64,000 nucleotides of DNA from Myxococcales bacterium. GTDB lineage: Bacteria; Myxococcota_A; Polyangia; Haliangiales; Haliangiaceae. Made by a program: the position numbers and the translations under genes. A model generated the notes under the pieces. The model was not told the origin of the DNA and made no database searches. It worked only from the letters and a program-made list of their open reading frames with translations. Shown here one piece after another: positions 1 to 9,938 of the stretch; within the stretch, counting starts at the first letter, position 1; every line of letters starts with the position of its first letter. The stretch lies in assembly GCA_016720595.1 (NCBI GenBank), contig JADKKI010000001.1, positions 186,001-250,000 of the forward strand, read 5' to 3'.

Positions 1-54
1 GGCCTCCTTGCGGCCGAGGACGAGCTGCTTCAGCGAATGTGCGTCGGTCGCCAT
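1..54 (-). CDS. nuoD: NADH-quinone oxidoreductase subunit D, N-terminal fragment
   Basis: Only the first 18 codons are in the window; the rest lies beyond base 1. The ATG follows the nuoC stop by 2 bases, and an AAGGGAG Shine-Dalgarno sequence overlaps the end of nuoC, so translation is probably coupled. The peptide itself is too short to identify. The call rests on the usual nuoA-B-C-D order; subunit D is the quinone-site 49-kDa subunit of complex I. Confidence 0.5.
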   Translation of the reverse strand, partial: MATDAHSLKQLVLGRKEA

Positions 55-56
55 GA

Positions 57-632
57 CTACTTGGCGCTCCCTTCCCGGCGGTCGACCTTGATCGGATTGA
101 TCGGGAGGTCATCGCGCCGCACCAGCGGCTGGCGCTTGTCCTTCGGATAGTCCTTGCGCAGCGGGTGCCCGACGAACTCCTCGTACAGATAGATCCGGCG
201 CAGGTCGGGGTGACCCTCGAACCGGATCCCGTACATGTCGAACGTCTCGCGCTCCTGCCAGTTGAACGCCGGCCACAGCCCCGCGAGCGAGGCGCAGCGC
301 GGATCGGCCTCGGTCAGCTCGACCTCGATCCGGATCCGATGACGATGCTTGCTCGACCGCAGCTGGTACGCGACCGTGAACCGCGGCTTGCCACTCTCAT
401 CCGTCCACGCCGCGCTCGGCGGCTGGTGGAGCGGCTTGTAGTCGATCCAGTCGATGCAGGTGACGAACACGGGCGCATCGAACGCCATCGCCGGATCGTT
501 CTTGAGCCAGGTGGCGACCGCGAGCAGCTGATCGCGCTTGATCCAGGCGATCTCGTCCGTGTGCGAGGTGGCGGTACGTTCGACCGCGGCACCGTGCGCG
601 GCCTTGAGCGCGTCGAGGACTTTCTGCGACAT
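57..632 (-). CDS. nuoC: NADH-quinone oxidoreductase subunit C
   Basis: A 191-residue protein of the 30-kDa complex I subunit family, which helps build the peripheral arm that passes electrons from NADH to quinone at the cytoplasmic membrane. The family signature is present at residues 127-147 (ERETFDMYGI followed by GHPDLRRI), as is the GHPLRKDYP segment at 155-163. It is a stand-alone subunit, not the NuoCD fusion of enterobacteria. It lies 3 bases after nuoB and 2 bases before the next ATG, consistent with one transcript running nuoA to nuoD on the minus strand. Confidence 0.95.
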   Translation of the reverse strand: MSQKVLDALKAAHGAAVERTATSHTDEIAWIKRDQLLAVATWLKNDPAMAFDAPVFVTCIDWIDYKPLHQPPSAAWTDESGKPRFTVAYQLRSSKHRHRIRIEVELTEADPRCASLAGLWPAFNWQERETFDMYGIRFEGHPDLRRIYLYEEFVGHPLRKDYPKDKRQPLVRRDDLPINPIKVDRREGSAK

Positions 633-635
633 GAC

Positions 636-1181
636 CTAACCCTCGTCTTGCGACTTCGCCGCCATGACCTGCTCGCGCTTGTCACGCAGCTGGCTGTGGC
701 CGCGGCCTGCCTGGATCCGATCCATCAGCATGATCAGTGCGTCGAGCACCTGCTCGGGCCGCGGTGGGCAGCCCGGGATGTAGACGTCGACGGGGATGAC
801 CTGATCGCAGCCCGGCATCGTGTGATAGTTCTGGTAGAAGCCGCCGGTCGACGCGCACACGCCGAACGCGATGACCCACTTGGGCTCGGCCATCTGATCG
901 AACACGCGCTTGAGTGCTGGGCCCTGCTTCTCGGTGACCGTGCCGACGACCATCAGCAGATCGCTCTGGCGCGGCGAGAACCGAGGGAACTCGGCGCCGA
1001 ACCGCGCGAGGTCGTACTTCGGACCGGCGACCGACATGAACTCCATCCCGCAGCACGCCGTCACGAACGGGTAGCTGAACAGGCTGAACTTGCGGCCCCA
1101 GTTGGTGACCTTGTCGAGCGAGCTCTGCTTCGCCCACTTGGCGGCGTCCTCGAGTCGCGTGGTGGTGAGCTCTACTCCCAT
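636..1181 (-). CDS. nuoB: NADH-quinone oxidoreductase subunit B (N2 cluster)
   Basis: A 181-residue protein matching NuoB, the subunit that carries the terminal 4Fe-4S cluster N2 next to the quinone site. Ligand cysteines are visible as the tandem pair C43-C44, then C109 and C138; the 65- and 29-residue spacings equal those of the Escherichia coli protein (63/64, 129, 158). C125 is an additional cysteine. The start overlaps the end of nuoA by 10 bases, which supports translational coupling inside the operon. Confidence 0.96.
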   Translation of the reverse strand: MGVELTTTRLEDAAKWAKQSSLDKVTNWGRKFSLFSYPFVTACCGMEFMSVAGPKYDLARFGAEFPRFSPRQSDLLMVVGTVTEKQGPALKRVFDQMAEPKWVIAFGVCASTGGFYQNYHTMPGCDQVIPVDVYIPGCPPRPEQVLDALIMLMDRIQAGRGHSQLRDKREQVMAAKSQDEG

Positions 1182-1591
1182 CCGATCGCCTTCTTTCTCC
1201 AGACGTAGGCGAGCGCCACGACCAGGATCGCGACGAACACCAGCATCTCGGCGAAGCCGAACACGCTGACGATCGGACCGTTGGGGCCCATCGTGCGCGA
1301 CAGCTGGTTATAGAGGACCGCCCACGGGTACATGAACGCTGCTTCGATGTCGAACACCAGGAACAGGATCGCGACCTGGTAGAACTTCACGGAGTAGCGC
1401 CCACGTGGCGTGCCGATCGGCTCGCTGCCGCATTCGAACGGCTTGAGCTTCTCTGGACTGGTGGCCTTGGGACCGATCATCACGGCAAGCACCGTGAAGA
1501 GGCCGCAGAAGCCGAGGGCAAATGCGATCGCCAGCCCCGCTGGCATGTATGCCTGTAGCTGCAAAGCCAGCGCAGTATATGGCGGGCGCAC
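1172..1591 (-). CDS. nuoA: NADH-quinone oxidoreductase subunit A
   Basis: A 139-residue membrane subunit of complex I with three hydrophobic segments near residues 17-39, 70-92 and 109-131. The conserved ECGSEP loop motif is at 53-58 and the second helix has an acidic residue (VFDIE), as expected for NuoA/ND3. It is the first gene of the visible nuo cluster, so the promoter should lie in the roughly 100 bases between 1592 and 1693. An alternative start at Met16 is possible but would shorten the first helix. Confidence 0.94.
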   Translation of the reverse strand: MRPPYTALALQLQAYMPAGLAIAFALGFCGLFTVLAVMIGPKATSPEKLKPFECGSEPIGTPRGRYSVKFYQVAILFLVFDIEAAFMYPWAVLYNQLSRTMGPNGPIVSVFGFAEMLVFVAILVVALAYVWRKKAIGWE

Positions 1592-1693
1592 TGTCGGTCA
1601 ACGCGCGCGCGCCGCGATTTTCAGAGGGCGATCGCGCCCTTAGCAGGCGGTCTCCCTGCGACAAACCGCCTCGGTTGGATGCCGGAACAACGC

Positions 1694-2215
1694 CTAGAGG
1701 TTCGCCTGCGCGTTGCGCAAGGCCTCTTCGAGCGCGGCGATCATGTGCTCGTTGGTATCGACGAGATAGATCGTCTCGGGACACGGGCGGCGGTGCGCGC
1801 GGATCTCTTCGACGATCGCGCGGGCGGCCTCGTCGATCGGCACGTCGCCGAGGTCGGTCCCGATGCCGGGGATCGCGATCACCTTGAAGTTGTTGCGGTC
1901 GCTCGCGATCAGCGCGGCACGCGCGGCTCGGCGCACGTTCTCGGCGCCGATCTTCATCCCGGGCTCTTCCATCGTGGGGACGTGGATGACGTTCTTGGCC
2001 GGCAGCTGCCCAGCCGTGGTCACCAGCGCGGCGCCAACAGCGATCGGCGCGGCGGCCATGGCGGCCTGCTGGATCACATCACCACCCTGGCGGCGCAGCG
2101 CGCCTCCGATCCCACCGCCCATGATGCCCAGCGAGTTCGCCGGGTTGACCACAGCGTCCACCGGCAACGTCCAGATGTCCGCCTTCGCTACGTGAACCTG
2201 CATCGCGGGACCCAT
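1694..2215 (-). CDS. Macrodomain (ADP-ribose-binding) protein
   Basis: A 173-residue single-domain protein. The macrodomain signature is clear: VDAVVNPANS near residues 19-28 followed by a glycine run (MGGGIGGAL) that would contact ADP-ribose, and a second glycine loop (IPGIGTDLGD) later. Macrodomains bind ADP-ribose or remove it, or O-acetyl-ADP-ribose, from targets; which reaction applies here cannot be read from sequence. A start at Met5 (base 2203) is equally plausible. It stands between the nuo cluster and carD, on the same strand as both, without an obvious functional link. Confidence 0.85.
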   Translation of the reverse strand: MGPAMQVHVAKADIWTLPVDAVVNPANSLGIMGGGIGGALRRQGGDVIQQAAMAAAPIAVGAALVTTAGQLPAKNVIHVPTMEEPGMKIGAENVRRAARAALIASDRNNFKVIAIPGIGTDLGDVPIDEAARAIVEEIRAHRRPCPETIYLVDTNEHMIAALEEALRNAQANL

Positions 2216-2249
2216 AGCACCCGGGTCCGACGGTACGCAAGCAGATGCT

Positions 2250-2735
2250 TTACGCGCAGGCCTTCTCGAGCTCGGCCTCGACCTTGTCCTCGGCCCACTT
2301 CTTGGCCACCGCGAGCTCCTTGACGATCAGCTGCTTGGCGTTGTCGAGCATCTTGCGCTCGCCGAACGAGAGCACCTTGCTCGACTTCAGCCGGTAGAGG
2401 TCGCGATAGACCTCGGCGACATCGAACAGGGAGCCGGTCTTGATCTTCTCCATGAACCCGCGATAGCGGCGATTCCAGGTCTGCTTGTCGATGTGGACGT
2501 CCTTCTCCCGAAGGATGTCGAACACTTCGTCGATCTCGGAGGAGGTCGCTACGTGGCGCAGGCCGACCTGATCGGCCTTGTCCTTGGGCACCAGGATCTG
2601 CATGCCGGTCGCGAGGACCTTGAGCACGTAGAAGGAGCAGACCGACGTGTTGATCTCCTTCTTCTCGATTCCGATGACCTCGGCTACGCCATGGGCTGGG
2701 TAGACGGCCTTCTCACCGATCTTGAAGTCGTTCAT
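2250..2735 (-). CDS. carD: CarD/CdnL-family RNA polymerase-binding regulator
   Basis: A 161-residue protein with the CarD/TRCF RNAP-interaction domain at the N terminus (FKIGEKAVYPAHGVAEV at residues 4-20) and a helical C-terminal domain containing the DNA-contacting WNRRYR region. The length matches the short CdnL type, not the long HMGA-fused myxobacterial CarD. CdnL proteins stabilise open promoter complexes, especially rRNA promoters. The ATG is preceded by a strong GAGGAGAA ribosome-binding site. An upstream dyad at 2822-2839 could be a control element. Confidence 0.93.
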   Translation of the reverse strand: MNDFKIGEKAVYPAHGVAEVIGIEKKEINTSVCSFYVLKVLATGMQILVPKDKADQVGLRHVATSSEIDEVFDILREKDVHIDKQTWNRRYRGFMEKIKTGSLFDVAEVYRDLYRLKSSKVLSFGERKMLDNAKQLIVKELAVAKKWAEDKVEAELEKACA

Positions 2736-3064
2736 GCGTGTTGGTTCTCCTCGTAAGACTACTGGCTAGGTCGTCGTCGTCGAGTCGCAGTTACGGCCCA
2801 GCTGGAAAGCAATGCTGGTGCCATCGCGATTTCGCGATGTTATCGGTCAGGGAATCCGGTTGCTGCGTCAGCCTGTCACGGCTGCCTCGAGCTCGAGAAT
2901 CGGGGTTTCCCTAACGCGGGGCGCAGGATATCAGCGCAGGGGCAGATCGCCAGCCAATTCTCGCCACGGCGGGTCCACTAGCCGCCCCCGGATTGGGATT
3001 TCGGGGACTTGGATGAACGAGAAAATGTGCGATCTGGCGAGGTCTGATACCCTTTTGTGCACGT
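2736..3064. promoter_or_regulatory. Divergent intergenic region with a perfect dyad
   Basis: This 329-base gap separates carD (minus) from the receiver/TPR gene (plus), so it must hold both promoters. Bases 2822-2839 form a perfect inverted repeat (CATCGCGA, two T, TCGCGATG), a plausible operator. No credible ORF was found. Promoter elements cannot be assigned securely because the sigma preferences of the host are unknown. Confidence 0.45.
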
Positions 3065-4582
3065 GTGAGGGGTTCGATCGGGCAGCTGCTCATCCAGCAA
3101 GGCGTGATCAATGCCAGCGAGCTGTCCGATGCCCTGGCCCGCCAGAGCGGCCGACACCCGGTGGCCTCCGAGCTCTATGCGCTGGGCTATGCGGGCGAGC
3201 GGCAGCTGGCGATGGCCCTGTCCGCCCAGACCGGGTGGTCGGGCATCGTGCTCGACGAGTCCACGATCCGGCTCGAGGTGCTCGAGTACGTCTCGCTCGA
3301 ATGGGCGCGGATCTTCTCTGCCCTGGTGGTCTACGAGGACGAGCACACGCTGATCGTCGCGGCCGCGCGTCCCGAGGATGCGATCGTTCCCGCGCGCGAG
3401 CTGGGCGCGAGCCGAGGCAAGAGCGTGGAGCTGAGGATCGCGCTCGACATCACGCTTGCCCGGACCATTCGCGTCGCGTTCAAGCGCTGGAAGGTCGGTG
3501 AGCTGTTCCTGGTCGGGCCCGAATCGAGTCGCGCCGGCGCCTATCTCGCACAGGTCCACCCCGATGGCGGTGATCAGGACGAGCATCGCCGCGCGCAGCG
3601 CGCACTGGCCGAGGAGGCTGCGCGCAACATCGAGAGCTCCGAGGATCTGCCCTCCGAGGAGATCTCGATCGCCGGTGCGACCCTGACCGGCGACTGGCAG
3701 GTCAACACGATCACGAACGCGACTACCGGGTCCGCACATGACGCGCTCGTCGAGGAGAAGACGCAGATCATCGCGGCGGAGCTCGATCGGGTGGAGGAGC
3801 CCGATACCCACGTCGGTCGAACGCGCGCGCTGGTCGTCGATCCCGATCCGCCGGGTCGGATCCACCTCGTCGCGGAGCTCGAGCGGCTGGGCTACGAGTG
3901 TCAGGCGGCGGCGGCGGGCGCGCAGGCCCTCGACCTGATGTCCCAGCTCTACTTCGATCTCGTGTTCGCCGATATCGCCACGCCGGAGCTCGATGGCCTC
4001 CGGCTCTGTCGCGCGATCAAGCGGAGCCGCCGCCTCGGCCGCTGCAAGGTGATCGTGACGACCTCCGTCGTCGACTCGGGGCAGGTGCCGGATGCGGTGC
4101 TGCAGCAGCACGGCGCCGACGGCTACCTCGAGAAGCCGCTCGACAACCGCCGCCTGCATCGCCTGCTCCGCGAGCTGTCCACCGACGAGCGCAGCGATCA
4201 CGAGGCGCTGCTCGCCGACGCGCTCGGCCTCTATCACAACGGCGACATCGAGGGCGCGATCGGCCGGCTGCGCGGCGCGCTCGTCGGGGATCCTTCGAGC
4301 CCCAAGCTCCACTTCATGCTCGCGAACATGCTCCAGCGCGCCTCGCGCTGGGCCGAGGCGGTGGACGAGTACGAGGCCGTCGTCGATCTCCAGCCCGCCT
4401 ACTTCCCGGCGCTGACGCGGCTCGCGTACCTCTACTTCCGGCAGGGCCTCCACGCGCGTGCGGTGGAGACCTGGCGGCGCGCGCTGCCGGTGTGCGAGGA
4501 CCCGGCGCTCCGCCGCAACATCGAGCTGTTCATGCGCAAGCTCGTGGCCGACATGTCCAAGCAGGACGCCGCGTCGGGCTGA
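3065..4582 (+). CDS. MshEN-like N-domain, response-regulator receiver and TPR protein
   Basis: A 505-residue protein starting with GTG. Residues about 1-150 resemble the MshEN/type II secretion E N-terminal domain (GQLLIQQGVI, then LARQSGRH), which in relatives binds nucleotides such as cyclic di-GMP. A receiver domain occupies about 253-375, with D259/D261, phospho-acceptor D303 and K357 all present. Residues about 385-500 read as tetratricopeptide repeats. No output DNA-binding domain is present, so it probably acts by protein contacts, perhaps in motility or pilus control; that role is inferred. Confidence 0.8.
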   Translation: MRGSIGQLLIQQGVINASELSDALARQSGRHPVASELYALGYAGERQLAMALSAQTGWSGIVLDESTIRLEVLEYVSLEWARIFSALVVYEDEHTLIVAAARPEDAIVPARELGASRGKSVELRIALDITLARTIRVAFKRWKVGELFLVGPESSRAGAYLAQVHPDGGDQDEHRRAQRALAEEAARNIESSEDLPSEEISIAGATLTGDWQVNTITNATTGSAHDALVEEKTQIIAAELDRVEEPDTHVGRTRALVVDPDPPGRIHLVAELERLGYECQAAAAGAQALDLMSQLYFDLVFADIATPELDGLRLCRAIKRSRRLGRCKVIVTTSVVDSGQVPDAVLQQHGADGYLEKPLDNRRLHRLLRELSTDERSDHEALLADALGLYHNGDIEGAIGRLRGALVGDPSSPKLHFMLANMLQRASRWAEAVDEYEAVVDLQPAYFPALTRLAYLYFRQGLHARAVETWRRALPVCEDPALRRNIELFMRKLVADMSKQDAASG

Positions 4583-4583
4583 G

Positions 4584-5855
4584 CTACGCGAGCGTGCCGG
4601 GGTTCATGATGTGGTCGGGATCGATCTCCGCGCGCAGCGCGTCGAGGTAGGCGTCGAGCTTGACCGCGCGTCCGCCGAGCAGCCACGCGCCGGCGCCGGC
4701 GGCGACGGCCTCGGCCGACGTCGTGAGCTCCTCGGGGCCGATGATCGTGAAGAACACGACGGCGCCGTCGGCATCGAACCGCGAGATGTGCGCACGTGCG
4801 ATGCCACCGTGCGCGGCGACGTGCGCGGTGACGGCGTGATAGACGGCGCCGACCTTCGACGGTGTGGCCATCACCTGCAACGACGGACTCGGCCCGGGCG
4901 TGGGCTCACCCGCGTGCAGGCGGCGCCACCACAGCTCGGCCAGGGCGAGGTCGCCGGTGCGGCCACCCTCGGCATTGACGGCGCTCGTGATCAGATCGCG
5001 ATCACACGCGGCGAGATCCGTTGGCCCGGCGGTGCCCGCGCACAGGAGTGCGTGACCCGTAGGGAGCACGAGGCCGTCGAAGTGCTCGGCGGCCTCCGCG
5101 GCGTCGTAGATCCGGAGGCCCGAGGGGGCAGCCTCCTCGCGGAGCGACAGCAGCACGGCAGAGACCGCGGCATCGATCGACGGGAGGATGTACGCCGCGA
5201 GGAGCCGCGCCTCGGGCTTGACGTGGATCCGGAGCACCGCCGAGGTGATGAAGCCGATCGTGCCCTCGCTGCCGCACAGCGCACGCGCGAGATCCGGACC
5301 GGTCGCTCGGCGCGGCGCCACGCGCGTGTGCACGGTGCGCCCATCGGCGAGGACGGCCGACACGCCGACCACGGCCTCCTCGAAGAAGCCATGGCGCGCG
5401 CTCGACTTGCCGGGTGTGCGCACGGCGATCAAGCCGCCGAGTGAGGACGTCAGGACCACCGGTGGGTAGTCGCCGATCGAGAGGTTGCGCGGTGACAGGA
5501 TGCGCTCGAGCTCGAGGCCCGTGAGCCCGGCCTCGGCGTGGATCAGGAGCGAGGTCTCGTCGAGCTGGAGCACCTGATCGAGGCGGCGCGTGGAGATGAA
5601 CACGCGCGCGCGATCGAGCTCCTCGCCGGCGCGCTTGCCGCCGGGTCGGCCGCTCTGGGCCTGCCAGCGTCGCGGGCGCCCACCGGCGCCGACCGGATGT
5701 ACGGCGGCCTTGTGCGCCCCCGCGCGACGGATCACCTCGGCGACCTCGGCGGTCGAGCCGGGAGACACGCGCCAGTTGCCGGCATCGAGCTCCTCGACGT
5801 GCTCGCTGCCGACGGCGGTGACGAGGTCGCGTGCCAGGCTTGGCGTGGTCGTCAC
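4584..5855 (-). CDS. FAD-linked oxidase (GlcE/VAO-like), second subunit-like protein
   Basis: A 423-residue FAD-binding protein of the vanillyl-alcohol oxidase fold. Visible features are a PCMH-type FAD domain in the first half, the GSEGTIGFITSAVLRIHV segment typical of this family near the middle, and a C-terminal LRAEIDPDHIMNPG end motif. The GTG start overlaps the TGA stop of the upstream oxidase gene (GTGA), so the two are translationally coupled. It lacks the AGPS-type HHHGVG motif of its neighbour and looks more like the GlcE partner of glycolate oxidase. Substrate unknown. Confidence 0.8.
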   Translation of the reverse strand: MTTTPSLARDLVTAVGSEHVEELDAGNWRVSPGSTAEVAEVIRRAGAHKAAVHPVGAGGRPRRWQAQSGRPGGKRAGEELDRARVFISTRRLDQVLQLDETSLLIHAEAGLTGLELERILSPRNLSIGDYPPVVLTSSLGGLIAVRTPGKSSARHGFFEEAVVGVSAVLADGRTVHTRVAPRRATGPDLARALCGSEGTIGFITSAVLRIHVKPEARLLAAYILPSIDAAVSAVLLSLREEAAPSGLRIYDAAEAAEHFDGLVLPTGHALLCAGTAGPTDLAACDRDLITSAVNAEGGRTGDLALAELWWRRLHAGEPTPGPSPSLQVMATPSKVGAVYHAVTAHVAAHGGIARAHISRFDADGAVVFFTIIGPEELTTSAEAVAAGAGAWLLGGRAVKLDAYLDALRAEIDPDHIMNPGTLA

Positions 5856-7510
5856 GGCGGCGCCTCCCGGTCGCGCTCGCGGAGGCCCATCTTGCCCGGG
5901 TTGAAGATCCCATCGGGATCGAAGCTCGCCTTCGCGGCCTCGAAGATCGCCATCGCTTCGCGGTGCTCGCCCGCCATGTACGGCGCCTTGAGCAGGCCCA
6001 CGCCGTGGTGGTGGCTGATCGTCGCGCCGACGCGCGTCGTCGCCTCCATGCCGTCGCGCCAGATCGTGTCGTACAGCCGCTCGGCGGACGTGGCATCTGG
6101 AGCGGTGCCGGCGAACGTGAAGTAGATCGAGCAGCCATCGGCGTACGCGTGGGAGAAGTGCGCCATCACGACGGCGTGGCGACCGATCGCGGTGCGGACC
6201 GAGTGATAGAGGTCCATGAGGCGCTCCCAGCTCGACGCGACCTCCATCGTGTCGACGAACGCGCCGTCGCGGAACATCGGGCTCATCCGGTAGCTGACGT
6301 GGTAGCGGTGCTTGAGCCAGGCCCAGCCCGGATCCTCGCCCTTGTCGCGCGCGCCGAGGGTCTCCAGCTCGTGGAAGATCAGCGCGGCCTCGACCTCGGT
6401 GCGGATCCGCGCGCCTTCGAGGCCGATGATCAGCCGACAACCGCGACGCGCGATCTTCTCGGCGACCGTGCCGAACACCTTGTTGACGATCGAGGACCGG
6501 CCGAGCGCCGCGTTCATCGCGGTCTGGCGGGTGCCCTTGCCGCGGGCGAAGTCGAGCAGCCGAGCGACCACGCCATCGTCCTTCGGCGCCTCGGGCTCGG
6601 GCCAGGCGGGGAGGGCGCCGGTGGTCACGGGAGGCAGCGGGCCGCGGACCTCCTTCGCGGGGCCGTCCTCGTGATGGCCGAACGAGTTGATCAGCGTGTC
6701 GAGCTCGTCGTAGAGGCGGACCACTGCGGGGCGGAGCCCCTTCTGCAGGATGCGGCGGATCGCCTCGACCCCGGCGGCGACGTCATCGACCTCGAAGCCC
6801 CGGAACACGCGGAGCTGCGGCGCCGGCGACACGCGGAGGCGCGCCGAGGTGATGAGGCCGAGCGTGCCCTCGCTGCCGACCAGGAGCTGATTCCAGCTCG
6901 GACCGCGGAGCGCGCGATTGGGGCCATCGGTCTCGATCAGCTCGCCGCGCCCGGTCACCACCGAGAGGCCCGCGACGCGATCCTCGACCTTGCCGTACTT
7001 CGTGGACAGCTGCCCGGCGGCACGGGTCGCGAGCCAGCCGCCCACGGTCGAGCAATAGATCGACGACGGGAAGTGCCCGAACGTGTAGCCGCGCCGTGCG
7101 AGCTCGCGCTCGAAGCGCTCGCCCGACAGGCCGGCCTCGACGTCGCACACCAGCTCGTCGGAGTGGACCGAGCGGAACGCCTGCATGCGCTTGGTGTCGA
7201 TCGTGATCCCGCCGCGCAGCGGGACGGCGCCACCGCACACGCCCGAGCCGCCGCCGTACGGCACGATCGGGATGCGGTGCTGGCGCGCGAGCTTGACGAT
7301 GCTGATCACCTCGCGGACGTGCTCCGGCCAGACGATCGCGTACGGGCGCGGTCCGTCGTTCCTGCCCTCGCGATACGCGAGCAGGAGGCGTGGCCACATG
7401 TCGCGCGCGTAGGTGTCGAGATCGACGGCGCGGACGGAGACGCGTCGTGGCCCGACGATCACCTCGAGGTCGCGCTGCAGGCGATCGACATCGACACGCG
7501 CGGACATCAC
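5852..7510 (-). CDS. FAD-linked oxidase, alkyldihydroxyacetonephosphate synthase-like
   Basis: A 552-residue flavoprotein. The FAD-binding domain shows VPYGGGSGVCGG at residues 83-94 and a GSEGTLGLIT segment further on. The C-terminal half carries two motifs characteristic of alkyl-DHAP synthase (AGPS): a Tyr-containing HFSHAYADGCSIYFTF segment and HHHGVG. AGPS swaps the acyl chain of acyl-DHAP for a fatty alcohol to start ether-lipid synthesis, a pathway known in myxobacteria. GlcD-type glycolate oxidase is the alternative. It is the first gene of a two-oxidase operon, divergent from a 3-hydroxyacyl-CoA dehydrogenase. Confidence 0.8.
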   Translation of the reverse strand: MMSARVDVDRLQRDLEVIVGPRRVSVRAVDLDTYARDMWPRLLLAYREGRNDGPRPYAIVWPEHVREVISIVKLARQHRIPIVPYGGGSGVCGGAVPLRGGITIDTKRMQAFRSVHSDELVCDVEAGLSGERFERELARRGYTFGHFPSSIYCSTVGGWLATRAAGQLSTKYGKVEDRVAGLSVVTGRGELIETDGPNRALRGPSWNQLLVGSEGTLGLITSARLRVSPAPQLRVFRGFEVDDVAAGVEAIRRILQKGLRPAVVRLYDELDTLINSFGHHEDGPAKEVRGPLPPVTTGALPAWPEPEAPKDDGVVARLLDFARGKGTRQTAMNAALGRSSIVNKVFGTVAEKIARRGCRLIIGLEGARIRTEVEAALIFHELETLGARDKGEDPGWAWLKHRYHVSYRMSPMFRDGAFVDTMEVASSWERLMDLYHSVRTAIGRHAVVMAHFSHAYADGCSIYFTFAGTAPDATSAERLYDTIWRDGMEATTRVGATISHHHGVGLLKAPYMAGEHREAMAIFEAAKASFDPDGIFNPGKMGLRERDREAPP

Positions 7511-7554
7511 GCGAACGCTACCAGAGGACGTGATCGATGGGTTAGCTTCGGCGC

Positions 7555-8436
<882 letters not shown>

Positions 8437-8450
8437 TCGCTACGCGGGCG

Positions 8451-9335
8451 CTACGACGTGGGGCGAACGCGCTTGCCGCGGCCAGGACGCTCCGGCCGCT
8501 CGGGACGCGACGTTGCCTTGGCCTTCTTGCCCTTCGGCGGATCGAGATCCGAGAGCTCGAGGGCCTGCAGCTCGGGGCGCAGGGCGTAGGCGGCGAGGTG
8601 GCCTTCCGCCGGCGATTCGCGCTGCAGCTGGGCGACGGTCAGTGCGGTCCCGGGATCGACCGGGTGACCGTCGATCCGCACCTCGAAGTGCAGGTGCGGG
8701 CCGGTGGCGCGGCCTGTGGAGCCGACCTGGCCGATCTCGGTCCCCGCAGTGACCACGGCGGCCTTCTGGGTCTCGATCCGGCGGAGGTGGGCATAACGTG
8801 TGAGAACCCCGCCACCGTGGTCGACGTAGATCACGTTGCCGTAGCCGCCCTGGCGGCCGGCGAACGTCACGATGCCATCACCTGCGACCATCACCGGGGT
8901 GCCGGGCTGAGCGCGCTGATCGGCGCCGCTGTGGAACTTGCGGAAGTGGCGGTACGGGTCGTCGCGCCAGCCGAACCCCGAGGTCGCCCACGACGTGTTC
9001 GACGCGGGCAGTGGGTTCCAGGTCAAGACGCTGAGGTCGGGGATGGCCACGCCAGCATCGCCGGCCTGCTGGGCGAAGCTCGCCAGGCGGTCGGCGGCGT
9101 GGTGGAACACGTCGCGCATCCCGAGCTGCCAGCGCACCACACGCTCGGCCACGAGGTGAGGGATGAGATCGAGGTCGAACAGGTTCGCCAGCTGCGCCAC
9201 CAGCATGGAAGGCGAGGTGCTGGCCGTGTCCACTGCGGGGGCCGTGGTCAGCTGCGTGCGCGCGTACGCCGGCTGGGCCGACAGCGCGGGGAGCGCCGGG
9301 ATCGCAAGTCCGAGGACAACAAGTGCGCGGGACAT
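8451..9335 (-). CDS. Secreted M23-family peptidoglycan endopeptidase
   Basis: A 294-residue exported protein. I chose the Met at 9335 because it begins a clean signal peptide (MSRALVVLGLAIPALPALSA). The C-terminal half is a lysostaphin-like M23 domain with HSGADQ and HLHFEVRIDG zinc-site motifs and the usual GGYGNVIYVDHGGG stretch. Such enzymes cut peptide cross-links of the cell wall, or act as LytM activators of amidases; both zinc-ligand motifs are present, so activity is likely. The C-terminal tail is rich in Lys, Arg and Pro. Confidence 0.9.
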   Translation of the reverse strand: MSRALVVLGLAIPALPALSAQPAYARTQLTTAPAVDTASTSPSMLVAQLANLFDLDLIPHLVAERVVRWQLGMRDVFHHAADRLASFAQQAGDAGVAIPDLSVLTWNPLPASNTSWATSGFGWRDDPYRHFRKFHSGADQRAQPGTPVMVAGDGIVTFAGRQGGYGNVIYVDHGGGVLTRYAHLRRIETQKAAVVTAGTEIGQVGSTGRATGPHLHFEVRIDGHPVDPGTALTVAQLQRESPAEGHLAAYALRPELQALELSDLDPPKGKKAKATSRPERPERPGRGKRVRPTS

Positions 9336-9464
9336 CGGTGGAGGGTCAGTGTCTTTAGGGTGTGGTGGCGAGGTCAATGTAGGCACTGGGGTTTCGGCCG
9401 TTATGTAAGCCGATGACAGATTGGCGTTGCGCTCGTTCCTCGCGGTGAGCAGAATGCGCGCGCC

Positions 9465-9938
9465 GTGAAGTCCCGCTGGATCATCGTCGCGATCGCCCTC
9501 GTCGCGGCCTCGGCGTTCGCGGTCTCGGTCTGGGCAGGGCGGTGGTGGTCGATCGGCGACGTCGAGATCGGCCCGTTCGGCTCCAAGCAGTGCTTTGGCG
9601 GCGATTGTCGCCCCACGAGCCTGACCTGGATCGGCGGCAGCGAGCGCTGGATGCGCATGGGCATGGCGACCTGGGCCGGTGGCCTGATCGCGATGCTCGT
9701 GCTGCTGGTCGTCGCGGGCGGTGTCGCCGCGAAGCGGATTCCCAGGCTCGCAGCCCGCACCGCGCTGATCGCGATCGGCACCGCGGTGGTCGCCGGGATC
9801 GCGTTCGTGATGCAGTACCCCGGCGTCGATGGCGCCCGCGTCGATCGGGGGATGTGGCTGTTCGGCGGAGCGGTCGTGCTGGGCAGCGTGGCGGCGATCG
9901 GCGTGCTGCGCGCGCGGATCCCCGCCGCCGTCAGTTGA
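9465..9938 (+). CDS. Small integral membrane protein, unknown function
   Basis: A 157-residue protein with a GTG start and four hydrophobic segments (about residues 3-23, 66-88, 97-117 and 127-147). The extracytoplasmic loop between the first two contains two cysteines in a CFGGDC arrangement that could form a disulfide. I do not recognise the family. It overlaps the stop of the convergent PrsW-like gene by 8 bases. Confidence 0.65.
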   Translation: MKSRWIIVAIALVAASAFAVSVWAGRWWSIGDVEIGPFGSKQCFGGDCRPTSLTWIGGSERWMRMGMATWAGGLIAMLVLLVVAGGVAAKRIPRLAARTALIAIGTAVVAGIAFVMQYPGVDGARVDRGMWLFGGAVVLGSVAAIGVLRARIPAAVS

